DNA from: Conoideocrella luteorostrata
Lineage: Eukaryota; Ascomycota; Sordariomycetes; Hypocreales; Clavicipitaceae
Assembly: GCA_032433595.1 (NCBI GenBank)
Contig: JASWJB010000576.1
Coordinates: 1-15,209 of the forward strand
Direction: 5' to 3'
DNA: 15,209 nucleotides
The notes beneath the pieces were generated by a model. The model did not search any database. It was given only the letters and a program-made list of their open reading frames with translations, and was not told the DNA's origin. A program made the position numbers and the translations under genes. Positions 1-6,654 of the stretch are shown here, piece after piece; within the stretch, counting starts at the first letter, position 1, and each line of letters opens with the position of its first letter.

Positions 1-127
1 TCCTGTGTGTGTCCTAGGGTTAACACCCTAGGACACGTGCTGGTGGTCAGGCGGGGCCGGTCCGGGTGCTCCCCGGACGTCCCTCGCGCACCTCCATGAC
101 CCGAGCTTCCAGCTCGAGTCCATCACA
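1..127 (-). repeat. 3' LTR of the young element (4 bp short at window edge)
   Basis: All 127 bases match 6141-6267 without a mismatch; the identity stops at 128 (t versus a at 6268). The right copy suggests that four more bases complete the LTR to the left, giving about 131 bp. That is very short for a fungal gypsy LTR. The identity means the two LTRs were copied recently from one template. Confidence 0.92.
9..36. repeat. 12-bp perfect hairpin in the LTR
   Basis: gtgtcctagggt (9-20) is exactly complementary to 25-36, with a 4-base loop, taac. The same structure recurs at 6149-6176 in the other LTR. Two further hairpins follow: 60-66 with 72-78 (gtccggg, 5-base loop) and 102-107 with 111-116 (cgagct, 3-base loop). 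In transcripts these could act as terminator, polyadenylation or packaging structures; that role is inference. Confidence 0.8.
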
Positions 128-496
128 TAGCTTCCTTCTCACGCTCTTGCCTCTCCCTGTCAGGGTCGGGGAGGCTTGTTGTGTTCTTTGCCTGCAGCGG
201 GGCGGGTGCCGCTTGCGCCTGTGGGGCCCCGCACTTGTTTGTTATTGTGCGCGTGTCTGTTGCCCCGCGACCCCACTCGCCCCCCACTCTTGGCCTTTCT
301 TAAACCGTGAAGTTTTCTGTGCAACTTCGCGCTTTGCCCTTTCCTCTTGCAAGCCTCTATCGTTCCAGAAGCTTTTCTTTCCCGCGCCGTTACCTTTTCG
401 TTTCCCGACTTCTCACGTTAGATACCCTATCCGTGCTCATGACGTAACCATTGCTAACGCTCTATAGAAACGCAATTTTTCTCCCCCGCCCCCGCC
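128..496 (+). promoter_or_regulatory. Non-coding segment: 3' part of the element / possible promoter of the antisense ORF
   Basis: No retrotransposon domain is encoded here on either strand. On the plus strand it is rich in pyrimidine tracts (for example around 340-415 and 471-490), as in many fungal promoters near the transcription start. It has a bZIP/CRE-like TGACGTAA at 440-447 and a weak TATA-like tctatagaaa at 461-470. It leads into an ATG at 497 with a good context (ccgccATGtc). Promoter activity is inferred. The open frame at 66-467 crosses the LTR boundary and is not considered a gene. Confidence 0.3.
131..140 (-). promoter_or_regulatory. Polypurine tract (plus-strand primer site)
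   Basis: On the minus strand this reads GAGAAGGAAG, followed by CTA and then the LTR beginning TGTGATGG. A purine run just upstream of the 3' LTR is where LTR retrotransposons prime second-strand DNA synthesis. Its place confirms that the element runs on the minus strand. Confidence 0.65.
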
Positions 497-1243
497 ATGT
501 CTCCGATCCGCCCGTCCCTGTCGCCTCCCGGCAACCCCCCCATTGACCGCCCGAAAAAGGAGCGCAGCATGCGCTCCTTTGTTGTTGCTGGTGACTCCGA
601 GGACGAGGAGCTTGACGATGGCGAGGAGGTGAGACACTGGTGCGACCAGTGCATTAAAGACCTGCAGAACGCAGGCGAAGCCGAATGTGCCCGTGGCCAG
701 CGGGCCGCTTGCGAGAAGTGCAAGCAAAAACGTAGAAAGTGCACCTAGAGCGCGCACATCTACGCCGCTTCTCCGAAGCTCCGCCGCTCCCTCCGCCAGT
801 TGCAGGAGTTGGCCCGCAAGGGCAAGGCCGTTTCTACGCCCGCCGTCCCCGCCGCCGCTGGCCAAAAGGCCAAGAGGGTCAAGTTGACCGACGAGTTTTT
901 AACGGCTCGTGACCGTTTTTCCTCCCTGCTGGCTGCGGCCAGCACCAAACCCGCCGCCAAGGTGGTACCGGGCCATGCCCCCCCACCCGCGACTCCTGTT
1001 CGCGGTGTTGCCCTCCCGGGCTCTCCTGTCGTCCCCGCGGGGACTATTGATGTCGATAGAAGCATCCGCCGCCTGGACAAGTCCGTTGGCCGTGCTGTGT
1101 CTGCTCTGGGCAGTGCCGTGTCTGGTCGCCGCGCCGCGCCTCCCCGTGGCACCCCTCCCGCCGGGGATGGTGCCCTGCCTGATGACGACGCGTCGCGTTT
1201 GTTGTTCCCTCCGGCCTCTGGTGGCCCCCAAGGGGGTGCTTAA
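497..1243 (+). pseudogene. Antisense Cys-rich ORF (Zn2Cys6-like variant), interrupted by one TAG
   Basis: One plus-strand frame runs from ATG 497 to TAA 1241-1243, about 249 codons, broken only by TAG at 746-748. The N-terminal part has an acidic stretch (residues about 34-45) and then six cysteines spaced C-x2-C-x11-C-x7-C-x2-C-x6-C, ending in CEKCKQKRRKC. That last half resembles the start of a fungal Zn2Cys6 finger, but the first spacing is too long for a standard one. After the TAG come a basic, helix-prone stretch (LRRSLRQLQELARKG) and a long Ala/Pro-rich tail. The frame ends tail to tail with pol in the shared TTAA at 1240-1243. A RIP-mutated relative at 10072-10514 aligns without indels, and its non-RIP differences are often synonymous or Ser/Ala/Thr exchanges in this frame, which supports coding. 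Several other frames are also open in this GC-rich DNA, so coding is likely rather than certain. The TAG could be CAG mutated at CpA, or a readthrough site. Function unknown; zinc or nucleic-acid binding is inference. Confidence 0.5.
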
Positions 1244-1998
1244 TTTATGTTGGTGTGTTTTCGTGTTGGTTTTGGCCCGCTCCCGGAGCGCTGGCGGGGT
1301 GCTGCCCCTTTGGTTTCTTGCCGGGCGCTGCCCGTGGTTTTTTGTTTGCCCTGAGTGGCCCTAGTTGTTTTCCCAGCAGGTGCTGGTAGAGAATGAAATG
1401 CCCCCTTTCCGGGCCCGTCGTGCGTGCGAATATCTCCCCACTTGGTCTCGTAGTGATCCAGTGCCTCTGTTTTCTCTACGCTCTCTAAGGGTTCCCATGT
1501 TGGGAGTGTATAGCCCCGCCACTTAACCAGGACGTTTCTGCGGCGGCCTCGGCCTGGCGCGTTCTTAGCGGCCAGTATTTCCTCCACGGTATACTCATCG
1601 AGGGAGGGGTCAGTGTTATTGATCTTCAGTTCCGGGGCCGGGCGGTAGTCCAGTAGTGTTTGGGACGGGAGCGGATCTGTCGCTGCGCGCTCTAATAAGT
1701 CCACATGAAAGACAGGGTGGATGCCTCGCGGAACGTCCAGACGGGCTGTGAGTGGCGTCGGAACCTCCAGCACCTTATACTTCGCCATAACCCAGTCCAG
1801 CTTGCGACTTGGTCTGTTTGTCTTAATATTACGGAGGCTGAGCCACACGAAGTCTCCTGGCTTGAATCGTTCCGCGGGTCGCCGGTGCCGGTTGGTATCC
1901 TCTTGTTGCCGTTGCTGTGCAAAATCGATTGCAGCCTGTGTGAGCTGTGTCCCTTCTCTGAGGTAGTCAAGGAACAACGCCGCTCTCCCTTTTGGAGT
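1240..1998 (-). CDS. Pol C-terminal part: integrase tail and chromodomain (out of frame with main pol ORF)
   Basis: This frame opens at the deletion junction near 1998; its first Met is at 1977. Counting from that Met, residues 1-35 are the end of the integrase core region (DYLREGTQLTQ, AIDFAQQRQQ). Residues 42-95 form the C-terminal SH3-like integrase domain typical of Ty3 (GDFVWLSLRN, KLDWVMAKYKV, HPVFHVDLL). Residues about 129-180 are a chromodomain (YTVEEIL, VKWRGY, TWEPLE, HYETKWG; genome 1438-1593) retaining aromatic residues of the kind that bind methylated histone tails. A basic, low-complexity tail follows, to a stop at 1242-1240. In an intact element this would continue the Pol polyprotein. 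Here it is +1 relative to the upstream frame because of the internal deletion, so it is probably not translated in this copy. In family members the chromodomain would steer integration to heterochromatin. Confidence 0.85.
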   Translation of the reverse strand, partial: TPKGRAALFLDYLREGTQLTQAAIDFAQQRQQEDTNRHRRPAERFKPGDFVWLSLRNIKTNRPSRKLDWVMAKYKVLEVPTPLTARLDVPRGIHPVFHVDLLERAATDPLPSQTLLDYRPAPELKINNTDPSLDEYTVEEILAAKNAPGRGRRRNVLVKWRGYTLPTWEPLESVEKTEALDHYETKWGDIRTHDGPGKGAFHSLPAPAGKTTRATQGKQKTTGSARQETKGAAPRQRSGSGPKPTRKHTNIN

Positions 1999-4924
1999 GG
2001 TGGTGGGATGTAGAGAGAAGCTGTTCGGTCCCGACCAGGTCGCAGAGGGTTGTCCAGAAGACGCTAAGCCAGTCCGATCCTCGATCCGAGATAATCTGTC
2101 TGGGAAAGCCGTGGAAGCGCCACCAGCAGGTCTTGAATCGCTCCGCGCACGCCTCGGCCGCCATGGATGTCATTGCCTCTAGCTGGATGTATTTCGATAG
2201 GCGGTCGGTGATGACCATTAAATAGCGCGGTGCGGTCTCGTCTTTCGCCGGCAAGTCTGTCATAAAGTCCACAGAGATTTGGCTCCAGTATCTATCAGCG
2301 GTTGGGATTGGTTTCAATAAGCCTTGTCGTTGTTGCCGTGATTTTCGCGCCCCTACGCAGTGGCAATTCCTCACGAATCGCGCAACGTCCTGTGACATAC
2401 CATCCCAGTGATAGTCCCGGTATAATACTTGGAATGTTGTGTTCTTTCCTGGGTGTCCCAGCATAGGGGAATCGTGTGTCTTCTGTATTAAGGCTGTGGT
2501 GAGCGGCTCATACGGTGGTATCCATAGACGCCCTCGGAATTGCAGCGCGCCGTGTGCATTAAGGGTACAGTCCGCTACCTGCTGCCTTGTTTCCGCCTCT
2601 GGTGGGAATCGCCTTGCCCCCGTCTCTATTGCTTGACGCCGGGCGATGTGCCTTGGGTCTTGCACGGCCTGGTCCCACAGCTGTTGCAAGAAGGTCTCGG
2701 CAAAGAGAGTCTTACCTCCTGGAGGCGGCCTGCCTGCGTCCGGGTTGCTCCCGTGTCGGCCGCCGACTGTGTGCGATAAGTTTGCTATTGATACTGGGCG
2801 TAGGAGCGGTGCGCGCCCTGCCGATATTCCTTTCTGATCCTGTTCTCGCCTAGAGAGTGCGTCGGGTCGGCCCGCCTGGCTTCCCGGTCGGTACCGCAAA
2901 TGGTAATTAAAGAGTGAGAGCGTTTCCGCCCATCGCGCCTGCCGTTCTGACATTTCCCTCGGAGCCGTAAAGTATTCGAGGTTCTTATGGTCTGTTAGGA
3001 TCGTGAACGGCCGGGACACGCTACGCAGCTCTGCTGACCATGCGCGGAGGCATGAGATAATGCTAAGCAGTTCCTTATCGTGGATTGTGTAATTTCTTTG
3101 GGCTACCGTTAATCGTGCAGAGTGGTAGGCTACTGGGCGTAAGATATTGTGCTTATCGTACTGTGAGAGGCATCCCCCGAGAGCCTCCCCGGAGCAATCC
3201 GATTCCAGCACTGTATCCTTCTCGGGGTCCCATTGGGCCAGCACCGGATGCGACATAAATGCTATCTTAAGCCGCTCAAACGCCGCGTTGCACGCGGCTG
3301 TCCACTCGAAGGGCACCCCCTTCCTCAGAAGGTCATTTAGTGGTGCCGCGATGTCTGAGAAGTTAGGGATAAAATCGCGATAAAAGTTTGCGAACCCCAG
3401 GAAGCTGCGAACCCCTCGTACCCGCGTCGGTGCCCGCCATTCCCGGATCGCGGACAGCTTCTCTGGGTCCGGGCGAACTTCTTTCCCGGCCTGGATTATA
3501 AAACCAAGGTACTTAACCTCCTTGCATGCGAACTGGCATTTAGCGATATCCAGATTGAGCCCGGCCCGCTGCAGCTTCGCGAGCACCCCGCGCACTTTAC
3601 GCATGTGGTCCTTGCGCGACCCGCCGGAGTAAATTAGTATATCATCGAGATAAGCAGTGGCGTAATCTCCCAGTGCCTCACCCAGCGTGTTGTTAATATA
3701 TCTCTGGAACGTTGCTGGCGCGCCTGCAAGCCCGAATGGGCACACCAGCCATTCAAAGAGGCCAAACCGAGTTCGGAAGGCAGTTCGATGTTCCTCGCCT
3801 TCTGCAATGCGAATGCGGTGAAACGCCGCGCGTACATCTAGCTTCGTGAACCACCTCGCTTCTGATAACAGGCGGAGTGTCTCTTTTACCAGCGGGAGTG
3901 GGTAGCGGTCCTGGTCTGTTACCTTGTTTAATGCGCGGTAATCCACGCAGAAACGCCACCCTCCCCCTGGTTTCTTCACTAAGAGTACCGGTGCGGCAGC
4001 TGAGGAGGAACTTGCTCGGATCCAGCCTTGGTCCATCAATTCCATTACCTGCTTCCGGATCTCCAGCAACTGCTCCCTCGGCATGTTGTACAGTGGCGCC
4101 CATGGTAGGCCCGGTTCGGACCCGTCGGGTTGCCGCCGCAGTCGAATGTGGTGGTCGGACTTACCGCGGTGTGGTGGTAGCCCGGTAGCTTTTTCTTTAT
4201 CGAATAGGTCCCGGTAATCAGCTATCTCGGGTGGGAGTCGCTTCTCCACGTCGTCCGCTTGTTCCTCTTCGCCTGCCTTCATCGCGAGTATCGATGTGAT
4301 CTCGCGCAGGCTTGTCGCTATAAAGCGAGTACCTTGTTTCCTTTTGTTTTCCTGTCGTACCAGGCCCGCGTAGACAGAGCCCAAAATAGCTACCGTTGGG
4401 GTCGCTATGTTGCGTCTGTCCACGGCCTGTATGGTAAAGTTCCCGCGAGTGCCGACAACAAGTCGTTGTTCTGCCGCCTGCAGGGTGACTCTATTTCGCT
4501 TCATCCACGGGTTCCCCAGGATGCAGTCCCTAGTTAGTCCCGGGATCACGTAGGCCGCGACGGGGAATTTCCAACCGTCCACGTCGGCTACGAAGCGGAC
4601 CAAATAACGGATGCTTGTCACGCGCGGTCGTGTCCCATTACTTCTCTTACGTGTGTGCACTGCGGTGCGTATGTACCGTTCCTTCGGGAGCGATATCTGC
4701 TCAAGGCGTAGTCGTTGTGCGAGTTTCTCGCTTACAACGGCGTAACAGTCACAACCACTATCCACTTGCGTATCGGCGAAGAGGGAGTTATTAAATAGCA
4801 CAGGAATTAAGAAGGGTGGCATATCCATTTGTTCCTCAATCTTCTGAAATTCTGTCTGAAAGTCCTCGCGATACGTATTGTGTGGTAGCTGTGTGTTGCC
4901 CCTCTCCCCTCGGACGAGACTCAT
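1967..4924 (-). CDS. pol: Pol: protease, reverse transcriptase, RNase H, integrase N-terminal and partial core
   Basis: 985 codons. The aspartic protease has DSG at residues 55-57 and ends near DCILGNPW (133-140). The RT spans about 300-475: WRFCVDYRALN, first catalytic Asp 363 in KLDVRAAF, and YLDD at 425-428 (genome 3641-3652), followed by GVRSFLGFANFYRDF. RNase H has Asp576, Glu618, Asp645 and Asp688 in their usual settings. Integrase begins with the HHCC zinc region (His817, His824, Cys854, Cys856) and continues with core Asp886 (SVDFMTDLP) and Asp947 (IISDRGSDW), then breaks after LLSTSHH at 975. The first ATG (4924-4922) overlaps the gag stop as ATGA. The frame is -1 to gag, and a frameshift cassette lies just upstream, so expression as a Gag-Pol fusion is more likely than a free start at this ATG. 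It normally makes the double-stranded cDNA in cytoplasmic virus-like particles. All RT catalytic residues are present; integrase is broken. Confidence 0.93.
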   Translation of the reverse strand: MSLVRGERGNTQLPHNTYREDFQTEFQKIEEQMDMPPFLIPVLFNNSLFADTQVDSGCDCYAVVSEKLAQRLRLEQISLPKERYIRTAVHTRKRSNGTRPRVTSIRYLVRFVADVDGWKFPVAAYVIPGLTRDCILGNPWMKRNRVTLQAAEQRLVVGTRGNFTIQAVDRRNIATPTVAILGSVYAGLVRQENKRKQGTRFIATSLREITSILAMKAGEEEQADDVEKRLPPEIADYRDLFDKEKATGLPPHRGKSDHHIRLRRQPDGSEPGLPWAPLYNMPREQLLEIRKQVMELMDQGWIRASSSSAAAPVLLVKKPGGGWRFCVDYRALNKVTDQDRYPLPLVKETLRLLSEARWFTKLDVRAAFHRIRIAEGEEHRTAFRTRFGLFEWLVCPFGLAGAPATFQRYINNTLGEALGDYATAYLDDILIYSGGSRKDHMRKVRGVLAKLQRAGLNLDIAKCQFACKEVKYLGFIIQAGKEVRPDPEKLSAIREWRAPTRVRGVRSFLGFANFYRDFIPNFSDIAAPLNDLLRKGVPFEWTAACNAAFERLKIAFMSHPVLAQWDPEKDTVLESDCSGEALGGCLSQYDKHNILRPVAYHSARLTVAQRNYTIHDKELLSIISCLRAWSAELRSVSRPFTILTDHKNLEYFTAPREMSERQARWAETLSLFNYHLRYRPGSQAGRPDALSRREQDQKGISAGRAPLLRPVSIANLSHTVGGRHGSNPDAGRPPPGGKTLFAETFLQQLWDQAVQDPRHIARRQAIETGARRFPPEAETRQQVADCTLNAHGALQFRGRLWIPPYEPLTTALIQKTHDSPMLGHPGKNTTFQVLYRDYHWDGMSQDVARFVRNCHCVGARKSRQQRQGLLKPIPTADRYWSQISVDFMTDLPAKDETAPRYLMVITDRLSKYIQLEAMTSMAAEACAERFKTCWWRFHGFPRQIISDRGSDWLSVFWTTLCDLVGTEQLLSTSHHHSKRESGVVP
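1988..2003 (-). other. Internal deletion junction in integrase (catalytic Glu lost)
   Basis: The upstream frame reads ...LLSTSHH. In Ty3/gypsy integrases this is normally followed by PQTDG and, eight residues after HH, the third catalytic residue, a Glu in a TE(R) context. Here HH runs into unrelated codons and a stop at 1967-1969. The downstream frame resumes at TPKGRAALFLDY, which belongs near the end of the core region. Roughly 100 codons appear to be missing (a family-based estimate). The junction lies in a caccaccac run, which suggests deletion or template switching at short direct repeats. Confidence 0.8.
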
Positions 4925-4945
4925 TCCGAGGGCGACTCGTTTCCC
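4907..4945 (-). promoter_or_regulatory. -1 programmed ribosomal frameshift signal at gag/pol overlap
   Basis: Minus strand: the heptamer G GGA AAC (4945-4939) sits exactly in the gag reading frame (X XXY YYZ). A 6-base spacer follows (4938-4933), then an 8-bp perfect stem, ccctcgga (4932-4925) with tccgaggg (4914-4907), closing a 10-base loop. The pol frame is open only from 4957 on (TGA at 4960-4958), so any -1 shift must fall in this short window. The pol ATG and gag TGA (ATGA, 4924-4921) lie in the hairpin loop, leaving termination-reinitiation as an alternative. The same heptamer is used by type D retroviruses at gag-pro. Confidence 0.8.
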
Positions 4946-6009
4946 GATTCCTCCGTATCAGTGTCCTCCTGGGGGCTATCTGGTGTTGTCCCGTGGGAGT
5001 TCACACCCAGCTTGTTACCGTTGCGGCGCGGCGGTAGCAACTTACAGTCCGCGATGCGGTGGTCGTTGGATCCGCAGCGCAAGCATTGTCGTTTAGCGCG
5101 GCGACCCTCCCGTACCTCTCGGGTCACCCATTGGGCCCGGGTCGGCCCCGGTGTGGTGTTGGTCCGTGTTGTCCCCGGGTACTGGTCGTGCCCCTTCCGG
5201 TTGCCCTGTCGCGTGCGGGCTGCGTTAATCCCCGTCATCTCTGCGTCCTCGCTTAGCGTTTGTTGTGGCAGCGTAGTTCGTCTGGCGCGATGTCTTTCCT
5301 CGAGCTGGTAAGAGTCAATATCTAAAGCGATGCTGCGGTATCGTTCCACCGCCAGGTTATAGTCCGACCGTGGCACTTCACGCCCCACGCAGCAATCTCG
5401 CATCCGTCTATTCAGCGCTGTGCGGAGTTTTGCCAACTTAACGGCGTCTGCCCACTGCAATCCGCCCGCAAGAGCAAGTTGTTGCTCGAACCGCACGTAG
5501 AAGTCAGCGAACCCTTCATTCTGCCGTTGTTCAATTAAGTCGAGTTCAGTGATAGCCCGTTCTTGGCGATGAGGGTCAGCGAACATAGAAGCAAGATATT
5601 CCATGAAGCGTGCTGGGTTATACTGGAATGCCGCGCCCATCTCGAAGAATGGTGCCACCCGGGATTGTACTTTAGGCGACAAGTTCTGGTATATGTAGAA
5701 CCATTGGTCATGGTCGTCGCCAATGAAGGTGCGGTCCGCCTGCAGTTTGTGCTCCATTAGGCTTTTCCAGGCCTGGAACGCTGTCTTGTTTCCATCGTAC
5801 GGATTGGTCATTGGCAGCGGCTTGCGCTTGGGCGGCGCCGTTGCGGGTGCGGAGTTAGCGTGGTTCGCTAGAATAGCGATCTGTTGGGCTTGTTGCATGA
5901 CCATTTCCCGCAGCGCCGCTACTTCGTTTTGGGGGCTATCTGAAACCGCTTGTCCCCCGCTTAGCCTTTCATCCGCACCCGTGTGTCCTTCGTTCTGTGT
6001 TTCTTCCAT
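4921..6009 (-). CDS. gag: Gag: capsid and nucleocapsid protein of the young element
   Basis: 362 residues. There is a short acidic N-terminus, a helix with coiled-coil character (about 28-50, EVAALREMVMQQAQQIAIL), and a Ty3-type capsid domain (about 66-240) opening with NPYDGNKTAFQAWKSLMEHK and carrying the FADFYVRFEQQLALAGG region. A basic linker follows, then one perfect CCHC zinc knuckle, CLRCGSNDHRIADC (309-322, genome 5044-5085), and an acidic Ser/Glu-rich tail. It assembles the virus-like particle and packages the RNA. The ATG at 6009 is the first in frame and lies about 127 bases inside the LTR edge, a normal leader length. The 3' end overlaps pol and contains the frameshift heptamer at codons 355-357. 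No stops or frame breaks are seen, so RIP has not damaged it. Confidence 0.92.
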   Translation of the reverse strand: MEETQNEGHTGADERLSGGQAVSDSPQNEVAALREMVMQQAQQIAILANHANSAPATAPPKRKPLPMTNPYDGNKTAFQAWKSLMEHKLQADRTFIGDDHDQWFYIYQNLSPKVQSRVAPFFEMGAAFQYNPARFMEYLASMFADPHRQERAITELDLIEQRQNEGFADFYVRFEQQLALAGGLQWADAVKLAKLRTALNRRMRDCCVGREVPRSDYNLAVERYRSIALDIDSYQLEERHRARRTTLPQQTLSEDAEMTGINAARTRQGNRKGHDQYPGTTRTNTTPGPTRAQWVTREVREGRRAKRQCLRCGSNDHRIADCKLLPPRRNGNKLGVNSHGTTPDSPQEDTDTEESGNESPSE

Positions 6010-6136
6010 TCTGCTTGGATGATTAATGTATGTTATGGACTGGCCTAGTGGCTACTGCGAACTAGCGTCAATAGAGTTTACATTAATCATAAAGAGAGAG
6101 GAAAGTCTACGTATCTTAGCCTGCTCGCTACCTATA
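6010..6136 (-). other. 5' leader with primer-binding region and 12-bp inverted repeat
   Basis: This is the untranslated leader between the 5' LTR and gag. tacattaatcat at 6079-6090 is the exact reverse complement of 6019-6030, enclosing 48 bases, and would form a stem in the RNA just before the gag start. Immediately inside the LTR the minus strand reads tataggtagcgagcaggc, which lacks the usual TGG of a tRNA 3'-end primer site. The primer is therefore unresolved. A packaging or dimerisation role for the stem is inference. Confidence 0.6.
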
Positions 6137-6267
6137 TGTATCCTGTGTGTGTCCTAGGGTTAACACCCTAGGACACGTGCTGGTGGTCAGGCGGGGCCGG
6201 TCCGGGTGCTCCCCGGACGTCCCTCGCGCACCTCCATGACCCGAGCTTCCAGCTCGAGTCCATCACA
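6137..6267 (-). repeat. 5' LTR of the young element
   Basis: On the minus strand it begins TGTGATGG at 6267 and ends GGATACA at 6137, giving TG...CA ends and a length near 131 bp. It is identical to 1-127 over the shared part. The three hairpins recur at 6149-6176, 6200-6218 and 6242-6256. The bases atatt at 6268-6272 are the expected right half of a 5-bp target duplication; the left half lies outside the window. Confidence 0.88.
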
Positions 6268-6654
6268 ATATTCTAGTAATCTAGTATTAAGTTCTTCTTT
6301 AAATAGTTTTATGTATTTTTAGTATTCCTTAAGGATATTTTTTAATTATTTTTCTTTTATTTTAAGACTTTCTTTTATTTTTATAGGCTTTTTTATTATA
6401 TTATTAATATATATAAGGTCTTTCCTTAAAGCAGTAATAACTCTTTAGATTTTATAATTCTTTAATTTTATTTATTTATAATATATTCTAGGTTATAATA
6501 TAGTCTTTATTATTATAAGTTTAGCTTTTGCTTTATATATCTTACTTACTTCTATAGTAGCTAAGTTATAGTAAAATTTTACTTCTTTTAAATTATTTTA
6601 ATATTATTAGTTTATGCTATTATTTTAACATAAATAGCTAGTCCTTTAGTTAAT

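Larger units (their letters stand above)
1..6267 (-). mobile_element. Young Ty3/gypsy chromovirus-type LTR retrotransposon, defective integrase
   Basis: Identical terminal repeats (1-127 and 6141-6267) flank about 6 kb of GC-rich DNA. On the minus strand this encodes Gag with a CCHC knuckle, then protease, RT, RNase H, integrase and chromodomain. RT before integrase defines the Ty3/gypsy order, and the chromodomain places it with chromoviruses. The LTR ends are TG...CA when the right copy is read from 6267 to 6137. A polypurine tract (131-140, minus) abuts the left LTR, as expected upstream of a 3' LTR. The element lies directly against RIP-degraded DNA at 6268 but is not visibly RIPped itself, so it is a late arrival. 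The integrase carries an internal frame-shifting deletion, so this copy should not be autonomous. About 1.1 kb between the pol stop and the left LTR is extra for this class and carries an antisense ORF. The last 4 bp of the left LTR lie outside the window. Confidence 0.93.

Noticed and set aside
11..32. Telomere-like TAGGGTTA / CCCTA in the LTR
   Set aside because: Only a single unit as part of a hairpin; no tandem array.
66..467. 133-residue Cys-rich plus-strand frame
   Set aside because: It starts within the LTR, crosses the polypurine tract and resembles no protein; open by base composition.
629..748. Possible intron (gtgaga ... cctag) removing the TAG of the antisense ORF
   Set aside because: No convincing branch point, and it would remove the whole cysteine cluster.
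437..865. 142-residue minus-strand frame with hydrophobic stretches, possible env-like product
   Set aside because: It is the exact reverse of the better supported plus-strand Cys-rich frame; the hydrophobicity comes from complementing acidic and charged codons.
760..1364. Other long frames on both strands (760-1152, 899-1231, 909-1364)
   Set aside because: They overlap the antisense ORF in GC-rich DNA, lack motifs, and the pattern of non-RIP differences in the fossil fits the 497-1243 frame.
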